A DNA stretch of 64,000 bases from Vallitalea okinawensis (GTDB lineage: Bacteria; Bacillota; Clostridia; Lachnospirales; PQDH01). The first letter of the stretch is position 1, and every line of letters starts with the position of its first letter. Below, piece after piece: positions 38,225-47,687 of the stretch. Position numbers and translations under genes: made by a program. Where the stretch lies: contig NZ_PQDH01000004.1 of the NCBI RefSeq assembly GCF_002964605.1, positions 186,001-250,000 on the forward strand, given 5' to 3'. Under the pieces are notes generated by a model, which had not been told where the DNA came from, did no database searches, and was given only the letters and a program-made list of their open reading frames with translations.

Positions 38225-41200
38225 ATGCCTAAAAGAGAAGACATTAAGAAGGTTCTAGTTATTGGTTCAGGTCCTATAATTATTGGGCAAGCAGCAGAAT
38301 TTGATTACTCAGGAACACAAGCTTGCCAAGCATTAAGAGAAGAAGGAATAGAAACAGTTCTTGTGAATTCCAATCCAGCAACGATTATGACTGATAAAGA
38401 AGTAGCAGATAAGGTTTATATAGAGCCCCTTACAATAGAATTTCTTGAAAAAGTTATTAAAGAAGAAAAGCCAGATAGCCTAATAGCTGGTATGGGTGGA
38501 CAAACAGGACTAAATCTTGCTGTAGAATTATATGATAAAGGAATCCTTGAAAAGTATGGTGTGAAGGTCATAGGTACACAGATAGATGCCATCAAAGAGG
38601 GTGAAGATAGAGAAGATTTTAAGAAACTCATGGTAAGAATTAATCAACCTATTGTCAAAAGTGAGATTGTAACATCCATGGAAGAAGGGGTAAAATTTGC
38701 AGAGCAAATAGGTTACCCTGTAGTTGTAAGACCTGCCTATACACTAGGTGGAAGTGGTGGCGGTATTGCTGATGATAGAGAAGAACTCAAGCAGATCTTA
38801 GCAAGCGGGCTTCAACTGAGTAGAGTAGGTCAAGTCTTACTAGAAAAGAGTATTAAAGGTTGGAAAGAAGTCGAATACGAAGTCATGCGAGATAGCTATG
38901 GTAACTGTATCACTGTCTGTAACATGGAAAACATTGATCCCGTAGGTGTTCATACAGGTGATAGTATAGTTATAGCCCCATCTCAAACCCTATCTGATGT
39001 TGAATATCAAATGCTTAGAAAAGCGTCACTAGATATTATAGATGCCATAGGTATTGAAGGTGGTTGTAACGTACAATTAGCCCTTGACCCAGAAAGTTTT
39101 GATTACATCGTTATTGAGATTAACCCAAGAGTGAGTCGCTCATCAGCATTAGCTTCAAAAGCTACAGGATATCCCATAGCCAAAGTAGCTGCAAAAATTG
39201 CACTTGGTTATGGATTAGATGAAATTAAAAACGCTGTAACAGGTAAAACTTATGCGTGCTTTGAACCAACTTTGGATTACTGTGTCATAAAGATACCTAA
39301 ATGGCCCTTTGATAAATTTAGAAGAGCTAAAAAAACACTAGGGACAAAGATGATGGCAACTGGTGAAGTTATGGCTATAGGTAATAATTTCGAGTCAGCC
39401 TTCTTAAAAGCCGTCCGATCCCTTGAAATTAAGCAATACTCCTTATTACATGATAAGGCTACTAAGAGATCCATTGACGAGCTTAGAAAAAGAGTAGTTG
39501 TGCCAGATGATGAACGAATATTTGACCTAGCAGAAATGCTGAGACGAGGTTATCGAGTTGATAAAGTATGCAAAATAACAGGTATGGATCCTTTCTTTGT
39601 CAATAAAATCAAGGGGATTGTTGATGAGGAAGAAATATTAAGAAACTCTAGTATTGAGGACTTAGATGCAGAAAAACTTAGATTCTTAAAAAAGAAAGGA
39701 TTCTCAGATAAAGCCATCGCTACTTTAGTTGGTGTTAGTCCAAAAGATATTTATAATCTTAGAAAACTTTATAAAATTGAAGCAGTGTATAAAATGGTTG
39801 ATACATGCGGTGGAGAGTTTGAAGCTGTATCACCTTATTACTACTCCACCTACGATGAGTATGATGAGGTGGAAGTAAGTGATAAAAAGAAAGTGATGGT
39901 CATAGGTTCAGGTCCTATCAGAATTGGTCAAGGAATCGAATTTGATTACTGTTCAGTACACAGCATCATAGCATTAAGAAAAGCAGGTATAGAAACCATT
40001 ATCGTCAATAATAATCCAGAAACAGTGAGTACAGACTTTGATATAGCGGATAAACTTTACTTTGAGCCACTAACAGAAGAAGATGTTTATAATATTATAG
40101 TAAAAGAGAAACCAGAAGGTGTCATCCTGCAGTTTGGCGGTCAGACAGCTATCAAATTAGCAAGTTTCTTAGATGAGATGAATGTACCAGTACTTGGAAC
40201 CAAACCTGAGAAAATTGATGAAGCAGAAGACAGGGAAAAATTTGATGCCTTAATGGAGAAGTTAGAGATTAAGCGACCTAAAGGTAAAGCGGTTTGGTCT
40301 GTGAATGAAGGTATCGAAGCCGCTGAAGCGCTTGGATATCCACTACTGGTAAGACCATCCTACGTCCTAGGTGGTCAGGGAATGGAAATCACCTATAATG
40401 AAGTAGAATTAAAGCGCTACTTAGAAGATGCATTTGATAGGGATAGTAAGAATCCAGTATTAATTGATATGTACCTAGTTGGAAAAGAGATAGAGGTAGA
40501 CGCCATTTGTGACGGCAAAGACATACTTATACCTGGGATTATGGAACATCTAGAAAGAGCAGGGGTCCATTCGGGTGATAGTATATCTATATATCCTTCC
40601 ATTAGCATAACCAAGGATATTAAAGAGAAGATTAAAGAAGCCACAGAAAAAGTAGCAAAAGCGCTAGATGTTATAGGGATGATCAATATTCAGTTTGTCG
40701 TCTACAAGGATGATTTATACATCATTGAAGTGAATCCAAGATCATCAAGAACAGTACCTTATATCAGTAAAGTAGCAGGAGTCCCTATGATCGATTTAGC
40801 AACAAGGGTAATGCTAGGAGAGCAGCTAAGTGACCTAAAGTACGGAACAGGTATCTATCAAGAAGCGAAGAAAACTGCCATTAAAGTTCCAGTATTCTCA
40901 ACACAAAAGCTACCAGATGTTGAAGTTAGCCTTGGACCTGAAATGAAATCAACTGGAGAAGTCTTAGGGGTTGGTGAGACTTTCATAGAAGCTCTATACA
41001 AAGGTTTCTTAGGAGCAGATATCAAACTACCAAGTAAAGAAGGAACCATATTGGTTACAATAAAACCTTATGATCAAGAAGAATTTTTGCCATTAGCTAA
41101 GGAATTAGCAGCGATGGGGTATAAGTTCATGGCAACAGAGGGGACAGCAAAGGCTTTAGAAGAAGTTGGTGTAGAAGTTGGAAGGGTAAAGAAAATCAGT

Positions 41201-41446
41201 GAAGGAGTACCCAACATTCTGGATATCATAAGAAGTGGTATGATTGACTTGGTGATTAATACACCTACAAAAGCCAACGATGCTAAACGAGATGGGTTTA
41301 GAATTAGAAGAACGGCTATTGAAGCCACTGTACCTGTACTGACATCACTGGATACAGTAAGAGGTATGATTGATATCTTAAAGGCAGATATGAAACTAGA
41401 AGATATGAAGATCTATAATCTTGGTGAGGAGGTCTCCCATGTGTAA
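38225..41446 (+). CDS. carB: Carbamoyl-phosphate synthase large subunit
   Basis: A 1073-residue subunit making carbamoyl phosphate from bicarbonate, ammonia and two ATP. Two homologous ATP-grasp halves are evident: [20 protein letters not shown] at the start and [20 protein letters not shown] near residue 560, each followed by NNNPET or NSNPAT. An oligomerisation region lies between them. A C-terminal MGS-like allosteric domain (about 935-1070) has [12 protein letters not shown], where UMP usually binds. The length is standard. The start follows TTGGAAGGAGTTAAAA, and the last codons overlap the start of pyrK. Confidence 0.97.
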   Translation: MPKREDIKKVLVIGSGPIIIGQAAEFDYSGTQACQALREEGIETVLVNSNPATIMTDKEVADKVYIEPLTIEFLEKVIKEEKPDSLIAGMGGQTGLNLAVELYDKGILEKYGVKVIGTQIDAIKEGEDREDFKKLMVRINQPIVKSEIVTSMEEGVKFAEQIGYPVVVRPAYTLGGSGGGIADDREELKQILASGLQLSRVGQVLLEKSIKGWKEVEYEVMRDSYGNCITVCNMENIDPVGVHTGDSIVIAPSQTLSDVEYQMLRKASLDIIDAIGIEGGCNVQLALDPESFDYIVIEINPRVSRSSALASKATGYPIAKVAAKIALGYGLDEIKNAVTGKTYACFEPTLDYCVIKIPKWPFDKFRRAKKTLGTKMMATGEVMAIGNNFESAFLKAVRSLEIKQYSLLHDKATKRSIDELRKRVVVPDDERIFDLAEMLRRGYRVDKVCKITGMDPFFVNKIKGIVDEEEILRNSSIEDLDAEKLRFLKKKGFSDKAIATLVGVSPKDIYNLRKLYKIEAVYKMVDTCGGEFEAVSPYYYSTYDEYDEVEVSDKKKVMVIGSGPIRIGQGIEFDYCSVHSIIALRKAGIETIIVNNNPETVSTDFDIADKLYFEPLTEEDVYNIIVKEKPEGVILQFGGQTAIKLASFLDEMNVPVLGTKPEKIDEAEDREKFDALMEKLEIKRPKGKAVWSVNEGIEAAEALGYPLLVRPSYVLGGQGMEITYNEVELKRYLEDAFDRDSKNPVLIDMYLVGKEIEVDAICDGKDILIPGIMEHLERAGVHSGDSISIYPSISITKDIKEKIKEATEKVAKALDVIGMINIQFVVYKDDLYIIEVNPRSSRTVPYISKVAGVPMIDLATRVMLGEQLSDLKYGTGIYQEAKKTAIKVPVFSTQKLPDVEVSLGPEMKSTGEVLGVGETFIEALYKGFLGADIKLPSKEGTILVTIKPYDQEEFLPLAKELAAMGYKFMATEGTAKALEEVGVEVGRVKKISEGVPNILDIIRSGMIDLVINTPTKANDAKRDGFRIRRTAIEATVPVLTSLDTVRGMIDILKADMKLEDMKIYNLGEEVSHV

Positions 41447-42218
41447 AAGTGTTAATAAAACACGAGAGATTGTAAAAGTCCAAACACAAGAAGAAATAGC
41501 TAAAGACATCTACCGTATTATTATAGAAGCACCTCATGTTGCAAAGGAAGCCAAAGCAGGTCAATTCGTTAATCTATACTGTCAGGATGGAGAAAAATTA
41601 CTTCCAAGACCAATCAGTATTTGTGAAATTAATAAAGATGAAGGAATAATTACTTTAGTGTATGCAGTAGTTGGAAGCGGCACGAAGGCATTTAGTCAGA
41701 TTAAGAAGGGTGATACCGTCAGTATCCTTGGTCCATTAGGAAATGGCTTTCCCATGGATAGTGATGAGGGAATCAATATAATAGTAGGTGGTGGTGTAGG
41801 TACACCTCCCCTACTCCAGCTAGTCAAAGAGCTAAAGGGTGATAACCATGTCTTCCTAGGTTTTAGAAGTGAACCCTATCTTATTCAAGAATTAAAGAAA
41901 TATGCTACAGTCCATGTGGCAACAGATGATGGTCAGGTGGGGTATAAAGGATCTGCCATCGATCTACTTAAAGAGAGTAAGATTAAAGGTAATAGAGTAT
42001 ATGGATGCGGACCAAAACCTATGCTGAGAGCGTTGCAGGAATGGGCTCTTGAAAACAATATTGAAGGTTATCTATCTTTAGAAGAAAGAATGGGATGTGG
42101 TTTTGGAGCCTGCGTAGGTTGTGTATGTAAAATAAAAAGAGACAAGGGTATCCAGCATAAAAGAGTTTGCCATGACGGACCTGTCTTCACCGTACAGGAG
42201 GTGATCTTTGATGCTTAA
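41439..42218 (+). CDS. pyrK: Dihydroorotate dehydrogenase B electron-transfer subunit
   Basis: A 259-residue FAD and [2Fe-2S] protein that passes electrons from PyrD to NAD+. It carries the ferredoxin-reductase FAD motif RPISICEI, the nucleotide motif [14 protein letters not shown], and the C-terminal cysteine cluster [14 protein letters not shown] plus a later RVCHDGPVF. The start used overlaps the carB stop (ATGTGTAA) and follows GAGGAGGTCTCCC; an earlier in-frame start is ignored. It overlaps pyrD by eight bases. Confidence 0.95.
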   Translation: MCKSVNKTREIVKVQTQEEIAKDIYRIIIEAPHVAKEAKAGQFVNLYCQDGEKLLPRPISICEINKDEGIITLVYAVVGSGTKAFSQIKKGDTVSILGPLGNGFPMDSDEGINIIVGGGVGTPPLLQLVKELKGDNHVFLGFRSEPYLIQELKKYATVHVATDDGQVGYKGSAIDLLKESKIKGNRVYGCGPKPMLRALQEWALENNIEGYLSLEERMGCGFGACVGCVCKIKRDKGIQHKRVCHDGPVFTVQEVIFDA

Positions 42219-43113
42219 TACAAAAGTTAATTTCCTTGATATAGATTTCAAAAATCCGATTATTACGGCATCTGGTACTTACAATACTCAAGCATATAAA
42301 GAGTTTATGGATCTCAATAAACTTGGTGGTGTTACATTGAAAGGTGTAGCTAAAGAACCATGGCTCGGCAATAATACACCAAGGATTGCTGAGGTATACG
42401 GTGGCATGTTAAATGCAGTAGGGCTTCAAAACCCCGGCATCGATTATCTAATACAAGATGAATTAGAAATCCTAAAAGCATATGATACCAAGGTGATTGT
42501 GAATATTGCAGGGAAAACCATAGAAGATTACTGTGAAGTGGTTGAAAGACTCCAAACAGAAAGAGTCGATTTATTAGAGTTAAATATATCTTGCCCTAAT
42601 GTGAAAGAAGGGGGCGTAGCCTTCGGAACAGATCCAAAGTCAGCTTTTGAAATTACAAAGGAAGTTAAAAAATACTGTAAGCAACCTCTAGTGGTGAAGC
42701 TAAGTCCTAATGTCAGCAACATTAAGGAAATAGCATCAGCGGTTGAAGATGCGGGAGCAGATGCCCTGTCATTGATCAACACACTCATAGGTATGAAGAT
42801 CGATATTCATAGGAAGAAACCAGTATTGGCTAATAAAATAGGTGGTTTTTCTGGACCTGCAATTAAGCCAGTAGCCATAAGGATGGTTTATCAAGTGTAC
42901 GATGAAGTAAGTATTCCAATTATAGGGATGGGTGGTGTCATGACTGGTGAGGACGCCATTGAGTTCATGATGGCTGGTGCTTCATTGGTAGCTGTGGGAA
43001 CGGCAAACTTACTAAATCCTAGTGCTTCAGTAAATATTATAGAGCAAATACAGGCTTTTATGCAAAAAGAAGGGGTTAAGGATATAAAGGAATTAATTGG
43101 GGCAGCACATTAA
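42211..43113 (+). CDS. pyrD: Dihydroorotate dehydrogenase, class 1B catalytic subunit
   Basis: A 300-residue FMN enzyme oxidising dihydroorotate to orotate. Seen are the FKNPIITASGTY start, the class 1 active-site cysteine region LLELNISCPNVKEGG, the VKLSPNV lysine and the IGMGGVMTGEDAIEFMMAGA FMN-phosphate loop. Pairing with pyrK immediately upstream marks class 1B (NAD-linked). An in-frame TTG one codon earlier could also start translation. The gene is followed by a structured non-coding gap, not by pyrE directly. Confidence 0.95.
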   Translation: MLNTKVNFLDIDFKNPIITASGTYNTQAYKEFMDLNKLGGVTLKGVAKEPWLGNNTPRIAEVYGGMLNAVGLQNPGIDYLIQDELEILKAYDTKVIVNIAGKTIEDYCEVVERLQTERVDLLELNISCPNVKEGGVAFGTDPKSAFEITKEVKKYCKQPLVVKLSPNVSNIKEIASAVEDAGADALSLINTLIGMKIDIHRKKPVLANKIGGFSGPAIKPVAIRMVYQVYDEVSIPIIGMGGVMTGEDAIEFMMAGASLVAVGTANLLNPSASVNIIEQIQAFMQKEGVKDIKELIGAAH

Positions 43114-43137
43114 CAGTTAGGTTTTATAATAGGAGTC

Positions 43138-43248
43138 AAGGACCTAGGGGGAACTATTGCGCTGGAAGAAAAGACGTCCATGTCTTAGACTGCCAGGCTC
43201 ACCCTCCATGGTTCGCTGTTTCATAGTATCCCCTAGGTCTAGGTCCTT
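43138..43248 (+). other. 111-bp strongly folded element between pyrD and pyrE
   Basis: AAGGACCTAGGGG near the left end is complementary to CCCCTAGGTC and CTAGGTCCTT at the right end, giving two alternative long closing stems. The stem extends inward through ACTAT/ATAGT. Inside are an AAGAC/GTCTT hairpin and a CTGG/CCAG helix. No T run follows, so it is not a simple terminator. It is notably GC-richer than its surroundings. It could be a structured regulatory RNA, an RNA-processing site or a small palindromic (MITE-like) insertion. The rest of the 219-bp gap up to pyrE shows only its GAGGAGG site. Confidence 0.6.
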
Positions 43249-43332
43249 TCTGCTACTGTAAGATTAAAGTATTACTATTTAGATTCAATAAATCTAGTTA
43301 GATAAATAACGATTAACGAGGAGGAATTTTAT

Positions 43333-43911
43333 ATGTTATCAAGAGCAAGAGTTGAAGAGATATTAAAGGATGCAGGTGTATTGTTAGAGGGGCATTTCTT
43401 ATTGACTTCAGGTCGTCATAGTGGTCAGTATATGCAGTGTGCCAATATATTAAAGTATCCAGCTTATGCAGAAGAGATTGCTAAGCATTTAGCAGAAGGT
43501 TTTAAAGATGATCAAGTGGATATCGTTATTGGTCCTGCTATGGGCGGCATTATTATCGCCTATGAATTAGCGAGACAAATTGGATGTGAGAATCTTTTTG
43601 CTGAACGTGAAAATGGTAAAATGGTATTACGTAGAGGATTTACTATACCAAAAGGGGCAAGAGTCGTAGTGGCTGAAGATGTTGTGACAACAGGAGGGTC
43701 TGTAAGAGAGGTTATCGATATCGTCAAGGAACAAGGGGGCGAATTAGTAGGGGTAGCTGTACTAGTAGACCGTAGTAACGGTAACGTAGATTTCGGAACC
43801 AAATTAGTACCAGCTTACCAAGCGGAAGTCGTTTCCTACGATGCAGATAGATGCCCAATATGTAACTCTGGCATACCTCTTGTTAAACCAGGTAGTCGTA
43901 AGGTGAAATAA
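43333..43911 (+). CDS. pyrE: Orotate phosphoribosyltransferase
   Basis: A 192-residue enzyme that joins orotate and PRPP to OMP. The PRPP loop VVVAEDVVTTGGSVREVID is clear, and HFLLTSGRHSGQYMQC near the start is typical of the clostridial form. The start follows AACGAGGAGGAATTTTAT. It is the last gene of the pyr operon, separated from pyrD by 219 bp, and a strong terminator follows. Confidence 0.96.
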   Translation: MLSRARVEEILKDAGVLLEGHFLLTSGRHSGQYMQCANILKYPAYAEEIAKHLAEGFKDDQVDIVIGPAMGGIIIAYELARQIGCENLFAERENGKMVLRRGFTIPKGARVVVAEDVVTTGGSVREVIDIVKEQGGELVGVAVLVDRSNGNVDFGTKLVPAYQAEVVSYDADRCPICNSGIPLVKPGSRKVK

Positions 43912-43927
43912 ATAATTTAGACGTTAA

Positions 43928-43968
43928 ACATATAAGCAGGAGTCTAAAATAGACTCCTGCTTATATGT
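43928..43968 (+). terminator. Terminator of the pyr operon
   Basis: An 18-bp stem ACATATAAGCAGGAGTCT with its complement, separated by five bases, and T-rich sequence after it. It may also act for the small minus-strand gene that converges on it. Confidence 0.85.
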
Positions 43969-43982
43969 TCTTTGGTGAATGT

Positions 43983-44213
43983 TTATGCACTTTCTTTTAA
44001 GAATTCATCTTTGCATTCTTGGAAAAGAGTTTCTTTACTTAGTTTATTGGCTTTATATTCTTTAAATCTTTTTGATATAGAGGTTCTTAAAGGTTCCAGG
44101 AAGAATTCTATACTCATTTCTATTAGATCTTTAAAAAAGGCTGGAAGTACTGAAATGATAAAGATCATAGACAAACCAAAAGCCAAATATCCTAAAATAC
44201 GTACTACATACAT
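43983..44213 (-). CDS. Small membrane protein, unknown function
   Basis: A 76-residue protein with one or two hydrophobic segments near the start (VVRILGYLAFGLSMIFIISVLPAFF) and a charged C-terminal tail (RFKEYKANKLSKETLFQECK). The ATG follows AAAGGAGTTACTTCAAC; an upstream in-frame ATG eleven codons earlier lacks a site. It converges on the pyr operon. I recognise no family. The opposite-strand open frame here has no ribosome site and is ignored. Confidence 0.6.
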   Translation of the reverse strand: MYVVRILGYLAFGLSMIFIISVLPAFFKDLIEMSIEFFLEPLRTSISKRFKEYKANKLSKETLFQECKDEFLKESA

Positions 44214-44356
44214 GTTGAAGTAACTCCTTTTGACAATCACTTTCATAGTTTTCTAATCTTTTGTATGTATCACTAATTATATAGTACGTATTTTTTGTCT
44301 TATTAAGGTCCCTATTTTAAGTTTTTCTAAAAATTAAATTACAATTAATAAAAAGA

Positions 44357-44387
44357 ACTGGAGTCACACAGTTAAGTATGCTCCAGT
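44357..44387 (-). terminator. Terminator of the alcohol dehydrogenase gene
   Basis: A 7-bp stem ACTGGAG/CTCCAGT is followed on the minus strand by TCTTTTTATT, just past the stop codon. Confidence 0.6.
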
Positions 44388-44413
44388 ATGATAGTAAGGA
44401 TAATCGTCTTTAA

Positions 44414-45562
44414 TTACATAGCTTCTTTAAAAATTGTCATAATTTCATCATGAGTTGCTTGCTTAGGGTTTGTTAAACCGCAAGCGTCTTTTAAAGCATT
44501 TTCAGCTAAAACAGGAATATCTTCTTCTTTAGCACCGATTTCTTGTAAACCTGATGGAATAGCAATATCTTTTGATAAAGTCATAATAGCTTCAAGAGCT
44601 TTTTGGGCCCCCTGTTCAGCTGTTAAACCTTCTACGTTAACACCCATTGCCTCCGCAACATCTTTTAAACGAGCTGGCGCTACTTGACTATTGTATTTTT
44701 GAACATGAGGTAAGAGAATAGCGTTACATACACCATGAGGTAGATCGTAGAAGCCACCTAATTGATGAGCCATTGCATGTACGTAACCGAGGCTTGCATT
44801 ATTAAATGCCATACCAGCTAAAAATTCAGCGTAAGCCATGTTATTGCGGGCTTCTTCATCTTGACCATTTGCTACTGCATTTCTTAAGTTAGTTGATATT
44901 AATTTCATTGCTTGAAGGGCACAAGCATCTGTAATTGGCGTTGCAGCAGTTGAAACATAAGCTTCTACAGCATGAGTTAAGGCATCCATACCTGTTGCTG
45001 CTGTTAAAGATTTAGGCATATCCATCATTAACTCTGGATCATTAACAGCAAGAATAGGTGTCACATGCTTATCAACGATAGCCATTTTAACATGTCTTTC
45101 TTCATCAGTAATAATACAGAAAATAGTCATTTCACTAGCTGTACCTGCTGTAGTGTTAACAGCTACTAATGGTAATTGTGGTTTAGCAGATTTATGAACT
45201 CCTTCATAATCTTTTATGCTGCCGCCATTAGTTGCTACTAATGCGATACCTTTTGCACAGTCATGAGGTGAACCGCCACCAAATGAAATAACAAAGTCAC
45301 ATTCTTCTGCTTTTAATAAATCAACACCATCATGTACATTAGTAATAGTTGGATTAGGTTTAGTTTCATCAAAAATAGCATATTCGATGTTGTTTGCATC
45401 CAAAACCTTAGTTAATTTATTAACAAGTCCGATGTCGTTTAAAACTTTGTCTGTTACAATAAATGCTTTTTTAAAACCTAGACCTTGAATCATATCTCCA
45501 GCATCGCTTAAAGCATTTTTATCCATGACATTAACTGAAGGCATATAAAATGTATAACTCAT
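44414..45562 (-). CDS. Iron-containing (group III) alcohol dehydrogenase
   Basis: A 382-residue Fe-dependent NAD(P) alcohol dehydrogenase of the Adh4/DhaT/YqhD-like superfamily, with the usual length for this class. The nucleotide-binding [14 protein letters not shown] motif lies near residue 100. Metal ligands are in [12 protein letters not shown] and in the [22 protein letters not shown] segment; the Asp near DPELMMDMP lies outside these. It reduces aldehydes to alcohols, or the reverse, in fermentation; the substrate is not fixed by sequence. The AraC regulator starts divergently about 195 bp away and is the likely controller. The start follows AAGGAGATGGTATAA. Confidence 0.94.
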   Translation of the reverse strand: MSYTFYMPSVNVMDKNALSDAGDMIQGLGFKKAFIVTDKVLNDIGLVNKLTKVLDANNIEYAIFDETKPNPTITNVHDGVDLLKAEECDFVISFGGGSPHDCAKGIALVATNGGSIKDYEGVHKSAKPQLPLVAVNTTAGTASEMTIFCIITDEERHVKMAIVDKHVTPILAVNDPELMMDMPKSLTAATGMDALTHAVEAYVSTAATPITDACALQAMKLISTNLRNAVANGQDEEARNNMAYAEFLAGMAFNNASLGYVHAMAHQLGGFYDLPHGVCNAILLPHVQKYNSQVAPARLKDVAEAMGVNVEGLTAEQGAQKALEAIMTLSKDIAIPSGLQEIGAKEEDIPVLAENALKDACGLTNPKQATHDEIMTIFKEAM

Positions 45563-45757
45563 TTATACCATCTCCTTAAAATTTATTGTTATTAAGTAAG
45601 TCATTAAGTTCAATTTGCATATGTGGAAAAATTATTATATACTAATAATAACTTTTTGGATGGGTTAAATTCTACCTGATTATTTTTAAAAATACGTTTT
45701 TTTTAATAATGATCGATAAAAAATTATCAATTGATAGAAGCAAAGGAGTGTTGGGGA

Positions 45758-46609
45758 ATGTACTTTAATCAAGAATGGGAGCGGTTACATGGTATTGAGA
45801 CAGATTATGTAAAACTCTATTATTATGATTTTCAGCCGGGTTATTCGGATACTTATCATTCATACTCCTATCATCGTATATGCACTATTCTTGACGGTAT
45901 TAAAGATGTTAGAGTTGATGATGGTGAAGAATTCACCTATGATCAAAACGAATATGTCTTATTATCACCACATTCGGAAGTTTACATGACAATGCCAGTA
46001 GATACAAAGGCTTTGGTGTTGGAATTAAGCGATGACTTAATTGATGATGTAAGTCAGAAAGTATCAGTTGAATTAGAAAAAGACATATCCTTAAAGAATT
46101 ATGATTATTTCCATAGTGATATGTCCAGGTTGCTGGCAAACAGTTTGACGTCAATCAATGATTTATTACATGTCAATGAAGATGAAAAAGAACAGCACTT
46201 TTTTATTGATCTGGCCGTCCAGCAGTTAACTTATGGATTACTTAAGGATAAGAACTCTCGAGAGTTTATATATAAGGACATCAATCATCCTATGAAAAGA
46301 GCCTTGGAAATTATCAAAGAAGGTTATGACCAAGGCATTACAATATCGGAGATAGCTTTTAACTTGCATATGTCGGTTCCACATTTTTCTAATCAATTTA
46401 AGAAAACCTTTAACATAACCCCTAAACAGTATTTAAATAATTACAAAATGGAACGGTCAAAAGAGATGTTGAGAAAACAAACTGTAAGTGAAGTAGCCTT
46501 TGATTTAGGTTACTCTAATGTATCGAATTATATCGACCAGTTTAAAAAGAAATATAAAATAACGCCTAAACAATATCAATTAGAGCATATGCGAAGGCTT
46601 TATACATGA
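45758..46609 (+). CDS. AraC-family transcriptional regulator
   Basis: A 283-residue protein. The N-terminal part reads like a cupin-type sensory domain (about 1-130). The C-terminal pair of helix-turn-helix motifs is typical: ITISEIAFNLHMSVPHFSNQ, then TVSEVAFDLGYSNVSNYIDQ with FKKKYKITPKQY. It is transcribed away from the alcohol dehydrogenase gene and probably regulates it, or responds to a related carbon source. The start follows AAAGGAGTGTTGGGGA; nine upstream in-frame codons are excluded. No operator could be identified by eye in the shared 195 bp. Confidence 0.9.
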   Translation: MYFNQEWERLHGIETDYVKLYYYDFQPGYSDTYHSYSYHRICTILDGIKDVRVDDGEEFTYDQNEYVLLSPHSEVYMTMPVDTKALVLELSDDLIDDVSQKVSVELEKDISLKNYDYFHSDMSRLLANSLTSINDLLHVNEDEKEQHFFIDLAVQQLTYGLLKDKNSREFIYKDINHPMKRALEIIKEGYDQGITISEIAFNLHMSVPHFSNQFKKTFNITPKQYLNNYKMERSKEMLRKQTVSEVAFDLGYSNVSNYIDQFKKKYKITPKQYQLEHMRRLYT

Positions 46610-46776
46610 ATACAGGTTAAGGTAGATGCTTAATCTGTTTTTTTCTTATCTAATCATAGTAGTTTGATATAGCTAATCTAAAGATTGTAACGGAAATATA
46701 ATATTTTAATGGAATCAAATCTGATACAATAGAACTAAAGTAAAACGGACAGAATTAAGACAGAAGGGGATTTTAG

Positions 46777-46923
46777 ATGGCAGAAAATAAAACACAGAAA
46801 AAAAGTAATAAAAAAAATAGAAGTTTAGTTGGGACAATCGCGTTACTAACATTAACCTTTTTAATTCTCTTTGGTGTTAGTTTTTTCTTTGGCTATGAAC
46901 TTGGTATTTATCTTGTAGGTTAA
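46777..46923 (+). CDS. 48-residue single-pass membrane protein
   Basis: A small protein with a Lys/Asn-rich cytoplasmic start (MAENKTQKKSNKKNRSL) and one hydrophobic helix (TIALLTLTFLILFGVSFFFG). A good site (CAGAAGGGGATTTTAG) precedes the ATG, and a strong terminator follows 40 bp after the stop. This supports a real monocistronic gene. The function is unknown. It lies in the gap between the AraC gene and a minus-strand small gene. Confidence 0.6.
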   Translation: MAENKTQKKSNKKNRSLVGTIALLTLTFLILFGVSFFFGYELGIYLVG

Positions 46924-46960
46924 TGATTTACTTAGAAAGCTTTTAAAGTTTAATACACAG

Positions 46961-46989
46961 AAAAAGACGGCTGGGGAGGCCGTCTTTTT
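46961..46989. terminator. Intrinsic terminator after the 48-residue protein gene
   Basis: An 11-bp stem AAAAAGACGGC/GCCGTCTTTTT with A and T tracts can act on both strands. The region from here to the next gene (47141) contains no other gene I can support. Confidence 0.85.
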
Positions 46990-47140
46990 CTCTAGATCTA
47001 TTTTTAAGGAGGTTAAGGGGGGAAATATATAAAGTTTTCTATGGTGCTTCGAAAGCTTTTTCTTCAATTGCTTTCTTAATATATAGTATGAGCTTGTCTT
47101 GACATGTGTTACTGCTTATCCAAAACTTTTTAAATTTAAA

Positions 47141-47362
47141 TTATCTTTTTAAATTTTTGTTAGCATTATAGTCTTTATGATAATTTAATTGTTGTTGGTC
47201 TTCATAATGCTCTTCTTCATAGTGTTCTTCTTGATATGTGTCCCCCTCTTCTAACCATTCAGCAGATTCAACTACATCTACTTCTTTTGGTGCTACATCA
47301 GATTTAAATTGCTCAAAATTAACACCATCTTTAACAACTGTTGGTTTATTCTTTTTAGCCAT
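47141..47362 (-). CDS. Small acidic hydrophilic protein, unknown function
   Basis: A 73-residue protein, very acidic in the middle (EWLEEGDTYQEEHYEEEHYE), with a basic N-terminus (MAKKNKP) and no membrane segment. A strong site (AAAGGAGTAGATGAT) precedes the start. I do not recognise it. The 325 bp between its start and the ABC transporter gene are AT-rich. They hold a 9-bp-stem hairpin at about 47399-47430 but no clear gene. Confidence 0.6.
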   Translation of the reverse strand: MAKKNKPTVVKDGVNFEQFKSDVAPKEVDVVESAEWLEEGDTYQEEHYEEEHYEDQQQLNYHKDYNANKNLKR

Positions 47363-47687
47363 ATCATCTACTCCTTTAAATACTAAGGTTTCATATTATT
47401 GAACTTCATTAATCTGATTAAAGTTCAATATTTTGTTTCATAACTTAGGATTAGCAAAAAGGTTTTTTCTCATGCAAAATACATAAATTCATCATTAGAT
47501 TTTAGAAATTATGAGATTGACATGAGTTATTAGATGTTAATTCTTTTAATTATTTTTCATTACATTTCTATTTTTTAGTTATTTAGTTGAATTATTTTTC
47601 CCATTCATATTTGTGATGACATTATAAGTATATTAGTATATAATTATATATAGTGTCAAAAAAGAAGAGAGAGATTGAGGTGAAAAC

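Noticed and set aside
43138-43248. 6S RNA or SRP RNA between pyrD and pyrE
   Set aside because: It is too short, and the conserved signatures of those RNAs are missing.
43972-44223. Plus-strand open frame of 83 codons after the pyr terminator
   Set aside because: It is antisense to the better small membrane-protein gene, has no ribosome site, and begins inside the terminator region.
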